Source: Sphingobacterium deserti
Lineage (GTDB): Bacteria; Bacteroidota; Bacteroidia; Sphingobacteriales; Sphingobacteriaceae
Length of the DNA stretch: 54,388 nt
NCBI RefSeq assembly: GCF_000757725.1
Contig: NZ_JJMU01000009.1
Coordinates: 1 to 54,388, forward strand
Direction of reading: 5' to 3'
Shown: positions 23,628 to 32,410 of the stretch, in pieces
How positions within the stretch are numbered: position 1 is the stretch's first letter
How the letters are laid out: each line of letters begins with the position of its first letter
Notes under the pieces: generated by a model
Seen by the model: the letters and a program-made list of their open reading frames with translations, nothing else
Database searches by the model: none
What the model was told of the DNA's origin: nothing
Position numbers and translations under genes: made by a program

Positions 23628-23942
23628 GCAACTTTTGTCATTCGCGTATGAACCGCCACTGTCGGAAACTGGATCTATGTTATTACTATAATAGCTGACT
23701 TCAGCAGGGTGATACATTTACCATTCTTGAAAAATAACCGTAACTTCCTGTTTGTTGGAATGGGTGTCTGTGCGGAGACTGCCGCCAACTGCAAATAAAG
23801 TTGTCGAACGTAATAAGATCAGACTGCGAAAGGTCTTATGCGGTTTAGCATAGGTGTCGGCGTAGAAGCCATGCATTTGGTAAGCAGATGTATTCTCTCG
23901 ATAACTGTTTCAGAAGTATGATGTTATTGGATTAAAAAACTT
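23628..23942. other. 315-bp gene-poor region with a possible gene remnant
   Basis: No full gene fits here. On the minus strand, 23876 to 23718 encodes a 52-codon ORF (starting MHGFYADTYAKPHKTF and ending in VTVIFQEW). A +1 shift at its end opens a further run reading KNGKCITLLKSAII. Codon choice looks protein-like, and a single frameshift joins the two parts, so this may be the remains of a decayed gene. I do not recognise the family. No tRNA, repeat or clear promoter was seen. Confidence 0.3.
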
Positions 23943-24359
23943 CTACCGTTCTAAAGAATGAAGCACATATCGCTCGGCCAGATCGCCAGTAATCTCTTTA
24001 CCAGATAGATCTAATTGCCTAAGCTGATTGAGTTCTACTTTGTATTTGTAATCCAGCCCTTCCAGGTTTAGTTCACCATTGTCTAGCTCCCATTTACCAG
24101 ATTTGGAGAATGCCTCCATCCCTTTCCCTACATAAACATATTCAAGGGTATAGCCCTTGTCGTTAGCTAAGGTCAAAACGGTAGCGATAGCATCACAATC
24201 TGTACACGGTAAGTCGCCGCTATAGGATCCTACTACCCTACTTTCTGTAATTTTGCCAAATTTGCTGTTGTCGACACTTGCGTTCGTCCGAGTGTTTATG
24301 CAACCAACGATTGCAGAAAACGCAAGTAAAAGTCCACTTAAATATACAACAAAACGCAT
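23943..24359 (-). CDS. NlpE-like copper-resistance/envelope lipoprotein
   Basis: This 138-residue lipoprotein has a hydrophobic signal and C20 in AIVGC. The body carries the NlpE N-terminal signature SYSGDLPCTDCDAIATVLTL (about 45-64) with the CxxC pair C52/C55, followed by the WELDNGELNLEG barrel strand. NlpE-type proteins sit in the outer membrane and report lipoprotein-trafficking or copper stress in other bacteria; here only the N-terminal domain is present. I prefer ATG at 24359 over the GTG one codon earlier. Function is inferred from the family. Confidence 0.8.
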   Translation of the reverse strand: MRFVVYLSGLLLAFSAIVGCINTRTNASVDNSKFGKITESRVVGSYSGDLPCTDCDAIATVLTLANDKGYTLEYVYVGKGMEAFSKSGKWELDNGELNLEGLDYKYKVELNQLRQLDLSGKEITGDLAERYVLHSLER

Positions 24360-24431
24360 CACATAAGATTTTGTGTATCAACTACAAAAAAGATACCACA
24401 AAACGTTAACTATGCAATTTAAATGCTTTTA

Positions 24432-24770
24432 TTAATCATCCCAGTCATCATCTTCTATGCCCATAGCCAAATTGTATGCCGCTAGTAACTCGCCATAAGC
24501 GTGCCTATTGCGCATACGCTGGGCGACTTCCATCCCTTGTTTATACATGGCTAATGACTCTTCCCGCTTGCCAATTTCTTCTAAGTATTTTGCGAAGTGA
24601 TAGTACGTGCCAACGTAATCTGTATGCAGGCTAACCAATTCTTCGAAACCAGCTAGGGTAAGCTCTGTATTTCCTGCTTTTTTATATTCTAGTGTTAGGG
24701 CATATTTAAGAAAAGGATCCTGCGGAGACTCTTGCAAAAATTGCTTCAACTCTTCAATTCGGTTGCTCAT
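24432..24770 (-). CDS. TPR-like protein
   Basis: This is a 112-residue soluble protein with helical repeats resembling two to three tetratricopeptide units (PFLKYALTLEYKKAGNTE, GTYYHFAKYLEEIGKREESL, AMYKQGMEVAQRMRN). It has an acidic C-terminal tail (IEDDDWDD). TPR proteins bind other proteins; the partner is unknown. The chosen start is ATG at 24770 (MSNRIEELKQFL), because the upstream extension looks unlike protein. A TACTTTTG -7 box (minus strand, 24808-24801) lies 30 bases upstream. The next gene is divergent etfB. Confidence 0.7.
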   Translation of the reverse strand: MSNRIEELKQFLQESPQDPFLKYALTLEYKKAGNTELTLAGFEELVSLHTDYVGTYYHFAKYLEEIGKREESLAMYKQGMEVAQRMRNRHAYGELLAAYNLAMGIEDDDWDD

Positions 24771-25047
24771 ATAAAAATTGTCGTAAACTAAATGTACCTT
24801 CAAAAGTACAAAATCTAGGTGGTCTGAAGACTGCATTCAGATAAATAGGCTATTTTTAAATTACTATGCTAGCATAGAAAATGACATTGTATTGACGCTG
24901 ACATCAAAAGCGCGAATCCCTTTTAAAATTTAAAATTTTTTAAAATTATCAATACAATAATTAACACTATATCAACCATAATCACAAATGATTATAAATA
25001 CCATAAAATTTCAAGGTTTAGCAACTATTTAAGGTGCACTGAAAATG

Positions 25048-25079
25048 TTTGATTTTATATTCGAAATTCGATAAGTTTG
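25048..25079 (+). promoter_or_regulatory. promoter of etfBA
   Basis: TTTG (25048-25051), 20 bases, then TAAGTTTG (25072-25079) is a full consensus match. Transcription would start near 25085, leaving an approximately 100-base leader before the etfB ATG at 25186. Confidence 0.6.
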
Positions 25080-25158
25080 TGAAAAGCCGATTATAAAAAC
25101 ATATTCAATTTAGGTTGTATATACTCAATATGGCGGCTGTAAGAGTGAGATTTGTAAT

Positions 25159-25185
25159 TAAATATAAACTGCTAAATATAAACTG
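25159..25185 (+). repeat. 13-base tandem repeat before the etfB start
   Basis: TAAATATAAACTG occurs at 25159-25171 and again at 25173-25185, ending directly against the ATG. A-rich upstream sequence promotes translation in Bacteroidota, so the repeat may duplicate a translation-enhancing element. Confidence 0.6.
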
Positions 25186-25923
25186 ATGAAGATACTCGTA
25201 TGTTTAAGTAATGTTCCGGACACTACATCAAAAATTACATTTACGGATAATAATACGCGCTTTAATAATGCTGGCGTTCAGTATATTATTAATCCGTATG
25301 ATGAGATAGCTTTAGCAAAGGCCGTCGAACTTGCCGAAGGCGGCAAAGGTACTGTCACGGTGATACATGTGGGCGAAGCGGATGCAGAGCCAACAATTCG
25401 AAAGGCGTTGGCAGTAGGTGCAGATGATGCCGTTCGCGTTAATGCATTCCCGCGTGATGCCTGGTTTGTTGCCAATCAGATTGCAGCATTCGCGAAAGCG
25501 CAGCAATTTGATTTGATATTAACTGGCCGAGAATCGATAGACTATAACGGGGTTCAAGTACAGGGCTTTTTAGGTGAACTGCTCGCTATTCCTTCTGTAT
25601 CTATCGCAAAAAGTTTGCAGATCAATGGCGAAGAGATCACGGTAGAACGTGAGATCGAAGGCGGGAAAGAAGTCTTAGCCGTGAGCTTGCCGGTCGTGAT
25701 AGGAACGGCAGAAGGTGTAGCTGAACCAAAAATCCCGAACATGCGTGGCATCATGACGGCACGAACCAAACCCTTACAGGTTATTGATGCTGTTGAGGTA
25801 CCTGTATTGTCGAAAATCGTTCAATACGAAACGCCCCCGGCGCGTGGCGCTGTCAAACTAATCAGCAAAGAAGATATCGCGCAACTGGTGAATTTACTTC
25901 ACACAGAAGCGAAAGTCATTTAA
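25186..25923 (+). CDS. etfB: electron transfer flavoprotein, beta subunit
   Basis: This 245-residue beta subunit of ETF binds AMP and, with the alpha subunit, FAD. It carries electrons from acyl-CoA dehydrogenases to the respiratory chain. Marks are MKILVCLSNVPDTTSKI, the NPYDEIALAKAVELAE segment, LILTGRESIDYNGVQVQG (about 110-127) and the ETF beta signature region VEREIEGGKEVLAVSLPVV (about 149-167). The alpha subunit gene follows 25 bases downstream in the same operon, and a terminator follows that. No dehydrogenase gene is adjacent. Confidence 0.95.
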   Translation: MKILVCLSNVPDTTSKITFTDNNTRFNNAGVQYIINPYDEIALAKAVELAEGGKGTVTVIHVGEADAEPTIRKALAVGADDAVRVNAFPRDAWFVANQIAAFAKAQQFDLILTGRESIDYNGVQVQGFLGELLAIPSVSIAKSLQINGEEITVEREIEGGKEVLAVSLPVVIGTAEGVAEPKIPNMRGIMTARTKPLQVIDAVEVPVLSKIVQYETPPARGAVKLISKEDIAQLVNLLHTEAKVI

Positions 25924-25948
25924 TTCCTTCATTTTAAGAGAAATATTT

Positions 25949-26923
25949 ATGTCAGTATTAGTATATATAGAACATGTGGATGGGGCTTTCAAAAAATCAG
26001 CTTTGGAGGCGGTGTCTTATGCGAAAGAAGTTGGAACCTTGATTAACCAGCCTGTATATGCACTTAGCATTGGTGAGGTGGCAGAAAGTGAGTTGGAAAA
26101 TATCGGGACGTATGGGGCGGATAAGTTGATAACGGTCAATAATGCGGAGCTAAAACAATTCCTGAACCAAGCTTACGCCTCGGTTATTGCAGAGGTTGCG
26201 ACTAGCGTTGGCGCTGATACCGTCGTGCTTTCCAACTCATTCAGTGGCAAAGGTATCGCACCGCGCATCGCTGCGAAACTAAATGCTGCCTTGGGCGATG
26301 GCGCGATCTCCTTGCCCCAGATGTCCGGCGACAGCTGGACGATCCAAAAGACGGCATTTTCTAACAAGGCCATAGCCACGGAGCAGCTTGACGGCCAAAA
26401 GCGCGTCATCGCTTTAACACCGAATAGCATGGAAGCGAAAGAGCATCCAACATCGATGACGATAGAATCTTATCAGCCTAACTTATCCCCTGGCGATCTT
26501 TCTACAGTAATCAAAGATATTGTGCGTGCAACCAACAAAGTATCATTGCCTGAGGCTGAAATTGTTGTGTCCGCGGGTCGCGGTATGAAAGGTCCTGAAA
26601 ATTGGGCTATGGTGGAAGAATTGGCAAACGTACTGGGTGCCGCAACTGCATGTTCGAAGCCCGTTTCTGATGCAGGCTGGCGTCCACATGCAGAGCACGT
26701 GGGACAGACAGGATTGGCGGTCACGCCAAAACTATATATTGCTATTGGGATATCCGGTGCGATCCAACATCTTGCAGGCGTAAGTGCCTCTAAAACTATT
26801 GTGGTGATCAATAAAGATCCGGAGGCACCATTCTTTAAAGTTGCCGATTATGGTATCGTAGGTGATGCTTTTGAGGTTCTACCGCAGCTAATTGAGGCCT
26901 TTAAAACATATAAAAACAACTAA
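25949..26923 (+). CDS. etfA: electron transfer flavoprotein, alpha subunit
   Basis: This 324-residue FAD-binding alpha subunit pairs with EtfB in the cytoplasm. The C-terminal FAD domain (about 200-320) holds VSAGRGMKGPENW, SKPVSDAGWRPHAEHVGQTG, PKLYIAIGISGAIQHLAG and NKDPEAPFFKVADYGIVGD, the diagnostic FAD-binding stretch. The N-terminal domain is shorter and less conserved, as usual. An intrinsic terminator follows 21 bases after the stop. Confidence 0.96.
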   Translation: MSVLVYIEHVDGAFKKSALEAVSYAKEVGTLINQPVYALSIGEVAESELENIGTYGADKLITVNNAELKQFLNQAYASVIAEVATSVGADTVVLSNSFSGKGIAPRIAAKLNAALGDGAISLPQMSGDSWTIQKTAFSNKAIATEQLDGQKRVIALTPNSMEAKEHPTSMTIESYQPNLSPGDLSTVIKDIVRATNKVSLPEAEIVVSAGRGMKGPENWAMVEELANVLGAATACSKPVSDAGWRPHAEHVGQTGLAVTPKLYIAIGISGAIQHLAGVSASKTIVVINKDPEAPFFKVADYGIVGDAFEVLPQLIEAFKTYKNN

Positions 26924-26944
26924 ACAACACTATTTATACAAAGT

Positions 26945-26989
26945 AAATGGCTAGTCGTCAATAAATTGCGTCTAGCCATTTTTATTTTG
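26945..26989 (+). terminator. intrinsic terminator of etfBA
   Basis: A 10-bp perfect stem (AAATGGCTAG 26945-26954, CTAGCCATTT 26972-26981) with a 17-base loop is followed by a T-rich run (TTTATTTTG). Confidence 0.85.
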
Positions 26990-27031
26990 TCCTGAATATT
27001 TACATCTTTGTAGGACGGTAAGGCATCAAGA

Positions 27032-27658
27032 ATGAAGAAAATCAAATTAGATATAGTTGGGTTATCATATAGTCAAACACAGTCCGGAGCTTACGCGCTT
27101 GTATTAGGAGAGATAGGGGGCAACCGGCGACTTCCGATCATCATTGGCGGATTTGAGGCTCAAGCCATTGCTGTAGAAATCGAAAAAATGCAACCTTCCC
27201 GTCCCCTCACTCATGATCTCTTCAAAACATTTGCGGACAATTTTCATATCAAGGTGCAAGAGGTACTCATTTACAACCTTATTGACGGTATCTTTTTCGC
27301 TAAATTAATTTGTTCGAATGGGGACAAGACCATTGAACTAGACTCCCGAACATCCGATGCAGTGGCGCTTGCAGTTCGTTTTGGATCACCGATCTATACC
27401 TATGACTTCATTATGGATGCTGCAGGCATCATCATCGAAAGCAATGACTTCGCTTTTTTAGAAAACATGGAAAACCTCCCGCAGAAGGAGAACACCTTAC
27501 ACAAGGAGCCTGAACCGGAAAGAAAACAACAAATTAAATCTCCCTATGCTAATCTCAATGACGAACAATTAGAAGCGACGTTGAATAAAGCGATCGAAGC
27601 GGAGCAATACGAGACCGCCGCGAAAATTCGTGACGAAATCGAACGAAGAAAATCATAA
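27032..27658 (+). CDS. bifunctional nuclease (DUF151) protein with C-terminal UVR motif
   Basis: This is a 208-residue protein. The DUF151/BFN domain (about 1-135) has the signature LVLGEIGGNRRLPIIIGGFEAQAIAVEIE, SRPLTHDLFK and SRTSDAVALAVRFGSPIY. Related domains in plants and actinobacteria show DNase/RNase activity. The C-terminal 35 residues (about 174-208) form a UvrB/UvrC-type UVR motif (LNKAIEAEQYETAAKIRDEI), which mediates protein-protein contact. It lies 17 bases before the MFS permease gene and is probably co-transcribed. Confidence 0.85.
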   Translation: MKKIKLDIVGLSYSQTQSGAYALVLGEIGGNRRLPIIIGGFEAQAIAVEIEKMQPSRPLTHDLFKTFADNFHIKVQEVLIYNLIDGIFFAKLICSNGDKTIELDSRTSDAVALAVRFGSPIYTYDFIMDAAGIIIESNDFAFLENMENLPQKENTLHKEPEPERKQQIKSPYANLNDEQLEATLNKAIEAEQYETAAKIRDEIERRKS

Positions 27659-27675
27659 TTCCCTAATAACATACT

Positions 27676-29037
27676 ATGTCAATTAAATTACGATTAACCG
27701 TAATGAGCTTCTTCCAGTTTTTTGTTTGGGGAGCTTGGTTAATTACGATAGCGAACTATTGGTTTGGCACCAAAGACTGGGACGGAAAACAGTTTGGTGC
27801 CGTCTTTGCGACCATGGGTATTGCTTCTCTTTTTATGCCTACGCTGATGGGTATTATCGCTGATAGATGGGTCAATGCAGAAAAACTGTACTGTTTAATG
27901 CATCTGCTCTATGGTGCGACATTATTTTATCTACCAGAGGTTACCGACCCACAGACGTTTTTTTATGTGATGTTACTGGCCATGTGCTTTTACATGCCTA
28001 CGTTAGCACTGTCCAATTCCATTTCCTACACGGCGCTAACCAACGGGCAATACGATCTGGTAAAAGCCTTCCCTCCTATTCGCGTATGGGGTACAATAGG
28101 CTTTATTGCAGCGATGTGGTTGGTGAACCTGAGCGGGAACAAAGCGACCGGTTATCAGTTTTATATCGCTGGTGCAGCATCTTTTGGGTTAAGTCTTTTC
28201 GCCTTAAGCTTGCCGAAGTGCCCACCACGCAACGTGAATAGAGAAAACCAGTCATGGATGCAAATGCTAGGACTAGATGCCTTTAAGCTCTTCAGCAACT
28301 ACAAGATGGCGCTTTTTTTCCTATTCTCTATGTTTTTAGGAGGTGCCTTACAGTTGACCAATGCGTATGGAGATGTCTTTTTAGATGAATTTAAGTTTTA
28401 TCCAAAATATATAGACTCTATCGTTATTCAGCGTTCGACCATTATTATGTCGATCTCGCAGATCTCAGAAACCTTGTTTATTTTGGCGATACCATTCTTT
28501 TTAAAACGGTTTGGTATCAAAAAGGTCATGCTGCTTTCTATGTTTGCGTGGGTTTTGCGATTCGGTTTATTCGCATACGGCGATCCTACCACTGGCTTAT
28601 GGATGATTATTGTATCCTGTATTGTTTACGGTATGGCGTTCGACTTCTTCAATATCTCCGGCTCACTATTTGTCGAAACATCGACAAATTCGCAGATCCG
28701 TAGCTCGGCACAAGGGCTTTTTATGATGATGACTAACGGTTTTGGAGCGGTGCTGGGAAGTTTGCTATCCGGCTGGGTTATTGATGAATATTTCACGCTT
28801 GCCTTTGCTGATATATCCAGCCTTGCAAGCTATCTACAAACGAACGTTGCCAATCATTCATTGCTGCGTTTCTTAGATGAACGTGGTGTCTCTATCGTTC
28901 AGGATGGCGCTTTTAGTAAGGCGGTCTTACTGAAAGACTGGCACCATATCTGGTTAGCATTCGCAGGATACACGTTGATAATTGCTATTCTTTTTGCACT
29001 GTTTTTTAAACATAAGCATGAACGTGTAAATGACTAA
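27676..29037 (+). CDS. NupG/XapB-type nucleoside MFS permease
   Basis: This 453-residue inner-membrane transporter has about twelve hydrophobic segments and the nucleoside:H+ symporter pattern. The N-terminus reads SFFQFFVWGAWLITIANYWFG, and a FMPTLMGIIADRWVNAEKL cytoplasmic loop follows helix 2. Helices near the centre carry PPIRVWGTIGFIAAMW. These match the NupG family of the major facilitator superfamily, which imports nucleosides using the proton gradient. Exact specificity is not readable. It is the second gene of an operon with the bifunctional nuclease; supply of nucleosides from degraded nucleic acid would be a sensible pairing (inference). Confidence 0.85.
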   Translation: MSIKLRLTVMSFFQFFVWGAWLITIANYWFGTKDWDGKQFGAVFATMGIASLFMPTLMGIIADRWVNAEKLYCLMHLLYGATLFYLPEVTDPQTFFYVMLLAMCFYMPTLALSNSISYTALTNGQYDLVKAFPPIRVWGTIGFIAAMWLVNLSGNKATGYQFYIAGAASFGLSLFALSLPKCPPRNVNRENQSWMQMLGLDAFKLFSNYKMALFFLFSMFLGGALQLTNAYGDVFLDEFKFYPKYIDSIVIQRSTIIMSISQISETLFILAIPFFLKRFGIKKVMLLSMFAWVLRFGLFAYGDPTTGLWMIIVSCIVYGMAFDFFNISGSLFVETSTNSQIRSSAQGLFMMMTNGFGAVLGSLLSGWVIDEYFTLAFADISSLASYLQTNVANHSLLRFLDERGVSIVQDGAFSKAVLLKDWHHIWLAFAGYTLIIAILFALFFKHKHERVND

Positions 29038-29045
29038 ATGATGAG

Positions 29046-29077
29046 AGAGACGGCCACAACCGTCTCTTTCGTTTTTT
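29046..29077 (+). terminator. intrinsic terminator of the nuclease-permease operon
   Basis: An 8-bp perfect stem (AGAGACGG 29046-29053, CCGTCTCT 29060-29067) with a 6-base loop is followed by TTCGTTTTTT. It begins 8 bases after the permease stop. Confidence 0.88.
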
Positions 29078-29078
29078 G

Positions 29079-29086
29079 TATATTTG
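29079..29086 (+). promoter_or_regulatory. -7 box of the mscS-family gene
   Basis: TATATTTG matches TAnnTTTG and ends 9 bases before the ATG at 29096. It directly follows the T-run of the upstream terminator; no clear -33 TTTG is present. Confidence 0.35.
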
Positions 29087-29095
29087 CCCGTTAAT

Positions 29096-30397
29096 ATGGA
29101 AAAAACAAACATTATTAACATCCCCACACTACAAAAAAGTTTTATTTATGACTGGACCTTGGATCGTGTCGAAACAGCAGGTCTTCCACAGCAGCTAGCA
29201 CATTTAGTAAGTACTACGCTGTTATTATTAGCCGCTCTCCTTATACTTCTTATAGCGGACTACATCACCAGAAAAATCGTTAAAACCCTTTTTGTTCGTC
29301 TGATCACCAAAACGAGCACGACATGGGATGACAAATTATTGGAGAATAATGTGCTGGACCACCTCAGTCATCTTATACCAGTAATATTAGCCCAACAGCT
29401 ACTTCCCTCTATATTCATCGGCTTCCCGAATTTCACAGAGGTCATGATGAAGTTCCTGGCAGTCATTATCATTATATTGGTTGTTAAGCTTATCAGTAGC
29501 TTACTGAAAACACTGCGGGACATATTCCAAAATTCCAAAGCTTTTGCTGATAAACCCATCGATAGCTACTTACAGGTTGTCCAGATTTTCATGTTATTTG
29601 TTGCTGGAACAGTTGCTTTTTCCGTAATCACCGGGAGCTCCCCTTGGTCTTTTTTAGTTTCTCTAGGCGCAGCTTCCGCCATTCTTATGCTGGTGTTTAA
29701 AGATACCATACTGGGATTCGTAGCAAGCATACAGGTATCTGCAAATGATTCTGTGCGTGTGGGAGACTGGGTGGAAATGCCGAAGTATGGCGCCGATGGC
29801 GACGTTATCCAGATTAATTTAAACAATGTAAAGGTGCAGAACTTCGACAAGACGATCGTGTCGATACCTACGCATACGCTGCTGACGGATTCTTTCAAAA
29901 ACTACAGAGGTATGCGGCAGTTTGGTGGCCGCCGGATCAAACGAGCGATACCTATCAAAATATCATCTATCCGGTATCTAAGCGAGGAGGAGATTGCCGA
30001 CCTCAGCCGTATCCAAATCCTTGCACCCTATATAGCGCAGCGACAAAAGGAGATTACAGCCTATAATGAACAAGCAAATGCGGACGCCAGCATGCCTGTT
30101 AACGGGCGACGGATGACCAACATCGGTTTGTTTAGAACATACATCACGAACTACATTCAAAACAACCCAAACATACATCAAGACAGAATGCTGATGGTGC
30201 GACAGTTGGCACCCACTGAGCATGGTCTGCCGCTTGAACTTTACATGTTTGCCGCAAGTACCGATTGGGTGTTTTACGAAAATACGATGGCCAACATATT
30301 TGATCACCTATTTGCGGCCATCAAGTATTTCGATCTGGAAGTTTTTGAATTGCCTGCTTCGGACGATTTGAGAGGGGTGTTTCAGCAACAGTTATAA
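29096..30397 (+). CDS. MscS-family mechanosensitive channel (YbdG-like)
   Basis: This is a 433-residue membrane protein. Hydrophobic segments lie at about 37-58, 88-110, 125-145 and 160-185. The pore helix region FLVSLGAASAILMLVFKDTILGFVASIQVSANDSVRVGDWVEMP (about 185-230, quoted here only in part as SLGAASAILMLVFKDTILGF) is the MscS signature followed by its beta domain (GDVIQINLNNVKVQNFD, SIPTHTLL). The long C-terminal domain and size resemble E. coli YbdG, a miniconductance channel opened by membrane tension to release solutes at osmotic downshock. I chose ATG at 29096 over an in-frame TTG. It forms a single-gene unit. Confidence 0.88.
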   Translation: MEKTNIINIPTLQKSFIYDWTLDRVETAGLPQQLAHLVSTTLLLLAALLILLIADYITRKIVKTLFVRLITKTSTTWDDKLLENNVLDHLSHLIPVILAQQLLPSIFIGFPNFTEVMMKFLAVIIIILVVKLISSLLKTLRDIFQNSKAFADKPIDSYLQVVQIFMLFVAGTVAFSVITGSSPWSFLVSLGAASAILMLVFKDTILGFVASIQVSANDSVRVGDWVEMPKYGADGDVIQINLNNVKVQNFDKTIVSIPTHTLLTDSFKNYRGMRQFGGRRIKRAIPIKISSIRYLSEEEIADLSRIQILAPYIAQRQKEITAYNEQANADASMPVNGRRMTNIGLFRTYITNYIQNNPNIHQDRMLMVRQLAPTEHGLPLELYMFAASTDWVFYENTMANIFDHLFAAIKYFDLEVFELPASDDLRGVFQQQL

Positions 30398-30401
30398 AAT
30401 G

Positions 30402-30430
30402 AAAAAGGTCGCCGATTGGCAACCTTTTCT
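30402..30430 (+). terminator. terminator of the mscS-family gene
   Basis: AAAAGGTCGCC (30403-30413) pairs with GGCAACCTTTT (30418-30428) with one mismatch and a 4-base loop; the stem ends in T-rich sequence. Bases 30431-30588 contain no gene. Confidence 0.65.
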
Positions 30431-30588
30431 CTATTTGTATGAAAACAAATTTTGCTTCAGCATATTTCGCAACAGGCCTCACATTAACCATAACACTATG
30501 AACAAAATTACTCTACTCCAAAGGTGAGCATTTCATATTAATTCAATATTAGCGTGCTATTAAATAAGTGGTATGCTGCTCAAATTTA

Positions 30589-32151
30589 TTATTCGACAAC
30601 TTCTATGTCCTTCTTAGCCGTATGTACTCGCCCAAACATATCCTTCGCTTCAACGGTTATGCTATGTTTGCCAATAGCCAGCTTTGGAAGCTTAATTTTC
30701 CAAAGATGCGTCGACGGCACGGCATCGGAAGGGCGTCTTCCGTCGATTAATTTATCGGCGCCATCGAATGTAAGTACGGCCTGTGTGTAACTTGGATCTT
30801 GGTCAGCAGCTTGCTCCATCTTTTTCCAGTTCCCGTTGTCAACACGGTAACGAACGACATTGTCTTTTGACCCAATAAAGAAGTTTGCATACAAGGGATA
30901 GCGACGCACATATTTTGCTGACACCACAGCAGGCCCGTAAAGATTGATTGCATAACTATCATCTTCACCCACCACCTTGTAATCGAACGAATAACGGTCA
31001 TTATCGATATGCAATATCGCATAGCCTTTCGGCGTCCCGTCCCGCATAGTAGACACTGGAATGCCTTGTGCATTTAGCTGCCCTGAATACCAATCGCCGG
31101 AGGTGGTACCCACATTGTATTCATGGTGCGGCTGTTTCCCTTTCCAACCGTGCGAAGCGTTGTAATGGTTTTGTTGCTGAAAATGGGTATGCGCTGAAAG
31201 CGATAAGGTATTCGGGTAATCCTTAAGCAAATCAAACAAGCGTTGGCGATCTTCATTTCTGAACCAAGCTTCATTATCTGGATTTAATGGAATATGGAAG
31301 GCTAGCACGACCAACTTTTCTTTCGGAACAAAACGAAGGTTGTTTTCCACGAAATCCAATTGTTCTTCTCTAAATCCACCTTGATAACCTTCTCCTGTAG
31401 TAGGATGCGGATAAAGCACGTCATCTAATACAATGAAATGCGCATTGCCAACATTGAAAGCGTAATTTGCTGGGCCAAATAGGCGCTCAAAAGATTCGTC
31501 AGAAAGTGAATCGCTTTTTACATCGAAGTTAAGATCGTGATTACCAATAACGTTGTACCAGGGAAGTCCCATCTGGCTGATGGTTTGTTTATAGCCCGGG
31601 TGTAAGCTTAAGTCATTACCTACCAAATCGCCAAGGCTAATGCCAAAAGCAGGTCCTTTTCTGGTCTTCGCTTCATCGACTACAGCACGCTTGAAGTAAT
31701 CCATTTCAGCTTCGTTATAGACTTGTGGATCTCCAAACACAAAGGCAGAAAATTTTACTGGCTCTTCAACAGGTTGCAAACCGAAATCAATCGATTTAGG
31801 TAGCTTTCCCGTCGCAGCCACGCCAGCGAACTTCAACGATGGGGAACCTTTCGGCTTGTGGATATGGTAAAATTTCGGATGATTTTCCTGATCTAATGGA
31901 AGTTTATAACCTGATGGTTTAACGACAAAAATAATATTATCATCCTGAACCGGCAGTTGATAATTCCCTTTGGCGTCGGTTTGCACCACGTCAACGCCAT
32001 TGCTTACGCTTACACCGGCAAGGCCTAACTCTTTCTTATCGCGCATGCCATTCGCATTTGCATCAATGTAAACCACACCGCGCGCCAGCTCTTGAGCAAG
32101 GGCCGTTCCGGACAGGGCACATGCAACAAGTGCCCAAATGATATTTTTCAT
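30589..32151 (-). CDS. secreted calcineurin-like metallophosphoesterase
   Basis: This 520-residue exported protein has a signal peptide (about 1-19, ALSGTALAQ). The start is ATG at 32151, since the longer upstream frame lacks a signal. Residues about 22-90 form an N-terminal beta-sandwich (GVVYIDANANGMRDKKELGL, SdrD-B/metallophosphatase-N-like). The catalytic core follows, with the metal motifs FGDPQV, SLGDLVGND, VIGNHDLNFD, FHIPLNP and SAHTHFQQ. A C-terminal beta domain ends the protein (about 380-520). The substrate of such Bacteroidota phosphoesterases is unknown; phosphodiesters or phosphoproteins are likely. A TAAGTTTG -7 box (minus strand, 32183-32176) lies 24 bases upstream. Confidence 0.88.
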   Translation of the reverse strand: MKNIIWALVACALSGTALAQELARGVVYIDANANGMRDKKELGLAGVSVSNGVDVVQTDAKGNYQLPVQDDNIIFVVKPSGYKLPLDQENHPKFYHIHKPKGSPSLKFAGVAATGKLPKSIDFGLQPVEEPVKFSAFVFGDPQVYNEAEMDYFKRAVVDEAKTRKGPAFGISLGDLVGNDLSLHPGYKQTISQMGLPWYNVIGNHDLNFDVKSDSLSDESFERLFGPANYAFNVGNAHFIVLDDVLYPHPTTGEGYQGGFREEQLDFVENNLRFVPKEKLVVLAFHIPLNPDNEAWFRNEDRQRLFDLLKDYPNTLSLSAHTHFQQQNHYNASHGWKGKQPHHEYNVGTTSGDWYSGQLNAQGIPVSTMRDGTPKGYAILHIDNDRYSFDYKVVGEDDSYAINLYGPAVVSAKYVRRYPLYANFFIGSKDNVVRYRVDNGNWKKMEQAADQDPSYTQAVLTFDGADKLIDGRRPSDAVPSTHLWKIKLPKLAIGKHSITVEAKDMFGRVHTAKKDIEVVE

Positions 32152-32324
32152 AGAGATTTTCGTTTTGTCTATCGGCAAACTTAGGTTTATCAAATAAAGA
32201 AATTGTAAAGCGGAGATTAACTTGTTGTTACGTAATAGCAGATTTACAATTGCCGCGTGCCGCTGCAAAGTGTCCCTTTTATAAAGTTTTGTTATATACG
32301 AATTGTCCCACCCTCATCCCGTCC

Positions 32325-32410
32325 GCCGCATGCCGCGGCAGGGCATTACTTTTGTAGGGCAAAAGTAACAAAACCCCGTCGCTTGAAACCTTTGCAGGGA
32401 TGGTCTGTGC
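32325..32410. repeat. REP-like dispersed hairpin element
   Basis: A non-coding stretch contains TTACTTTTG and CAAAAGTAA (32346-32354 and 32360-32368), a perfect 9-bp inverted repeat with a 5-base loop. GC-rich TGCCGCGGCAGGGCA precedes it and CAAAACCCCGTCGCTTG follows. Sequence of this GGCA-TTACTTTTG-AAAAGTAAC form is, to my memory, repeated in many Bacteroidota genomes and creates spurious ORFs. The 521-bp gap 32152-32672 otherwise holds the phosphoesterase promoter and the repeat listed next. Confidence 0.45.

Larger units (their letters stand above)
24771..25185. other. 415-bp AT-rich divergent intergenic region
   Basis: This region holds the TPR gene promoter box on the left and the etfB promoter on the right. 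In between (about 24925-25020) it is very AT-rich, with runs such as TTTAAAATTTAAAATTTTTT. No ORF or stable GC hairpin was seen. The long etfB leader (about 100 bases) ends in a 13-base direct repeat. Confidence 0.5.

Noticed and set aside
30498..30527. A 9-codon frame starting MNKITLLQR upstream of the phosphoesterase end
   Set aside because: Stops after nine codons and lacks support as a leader peptide.
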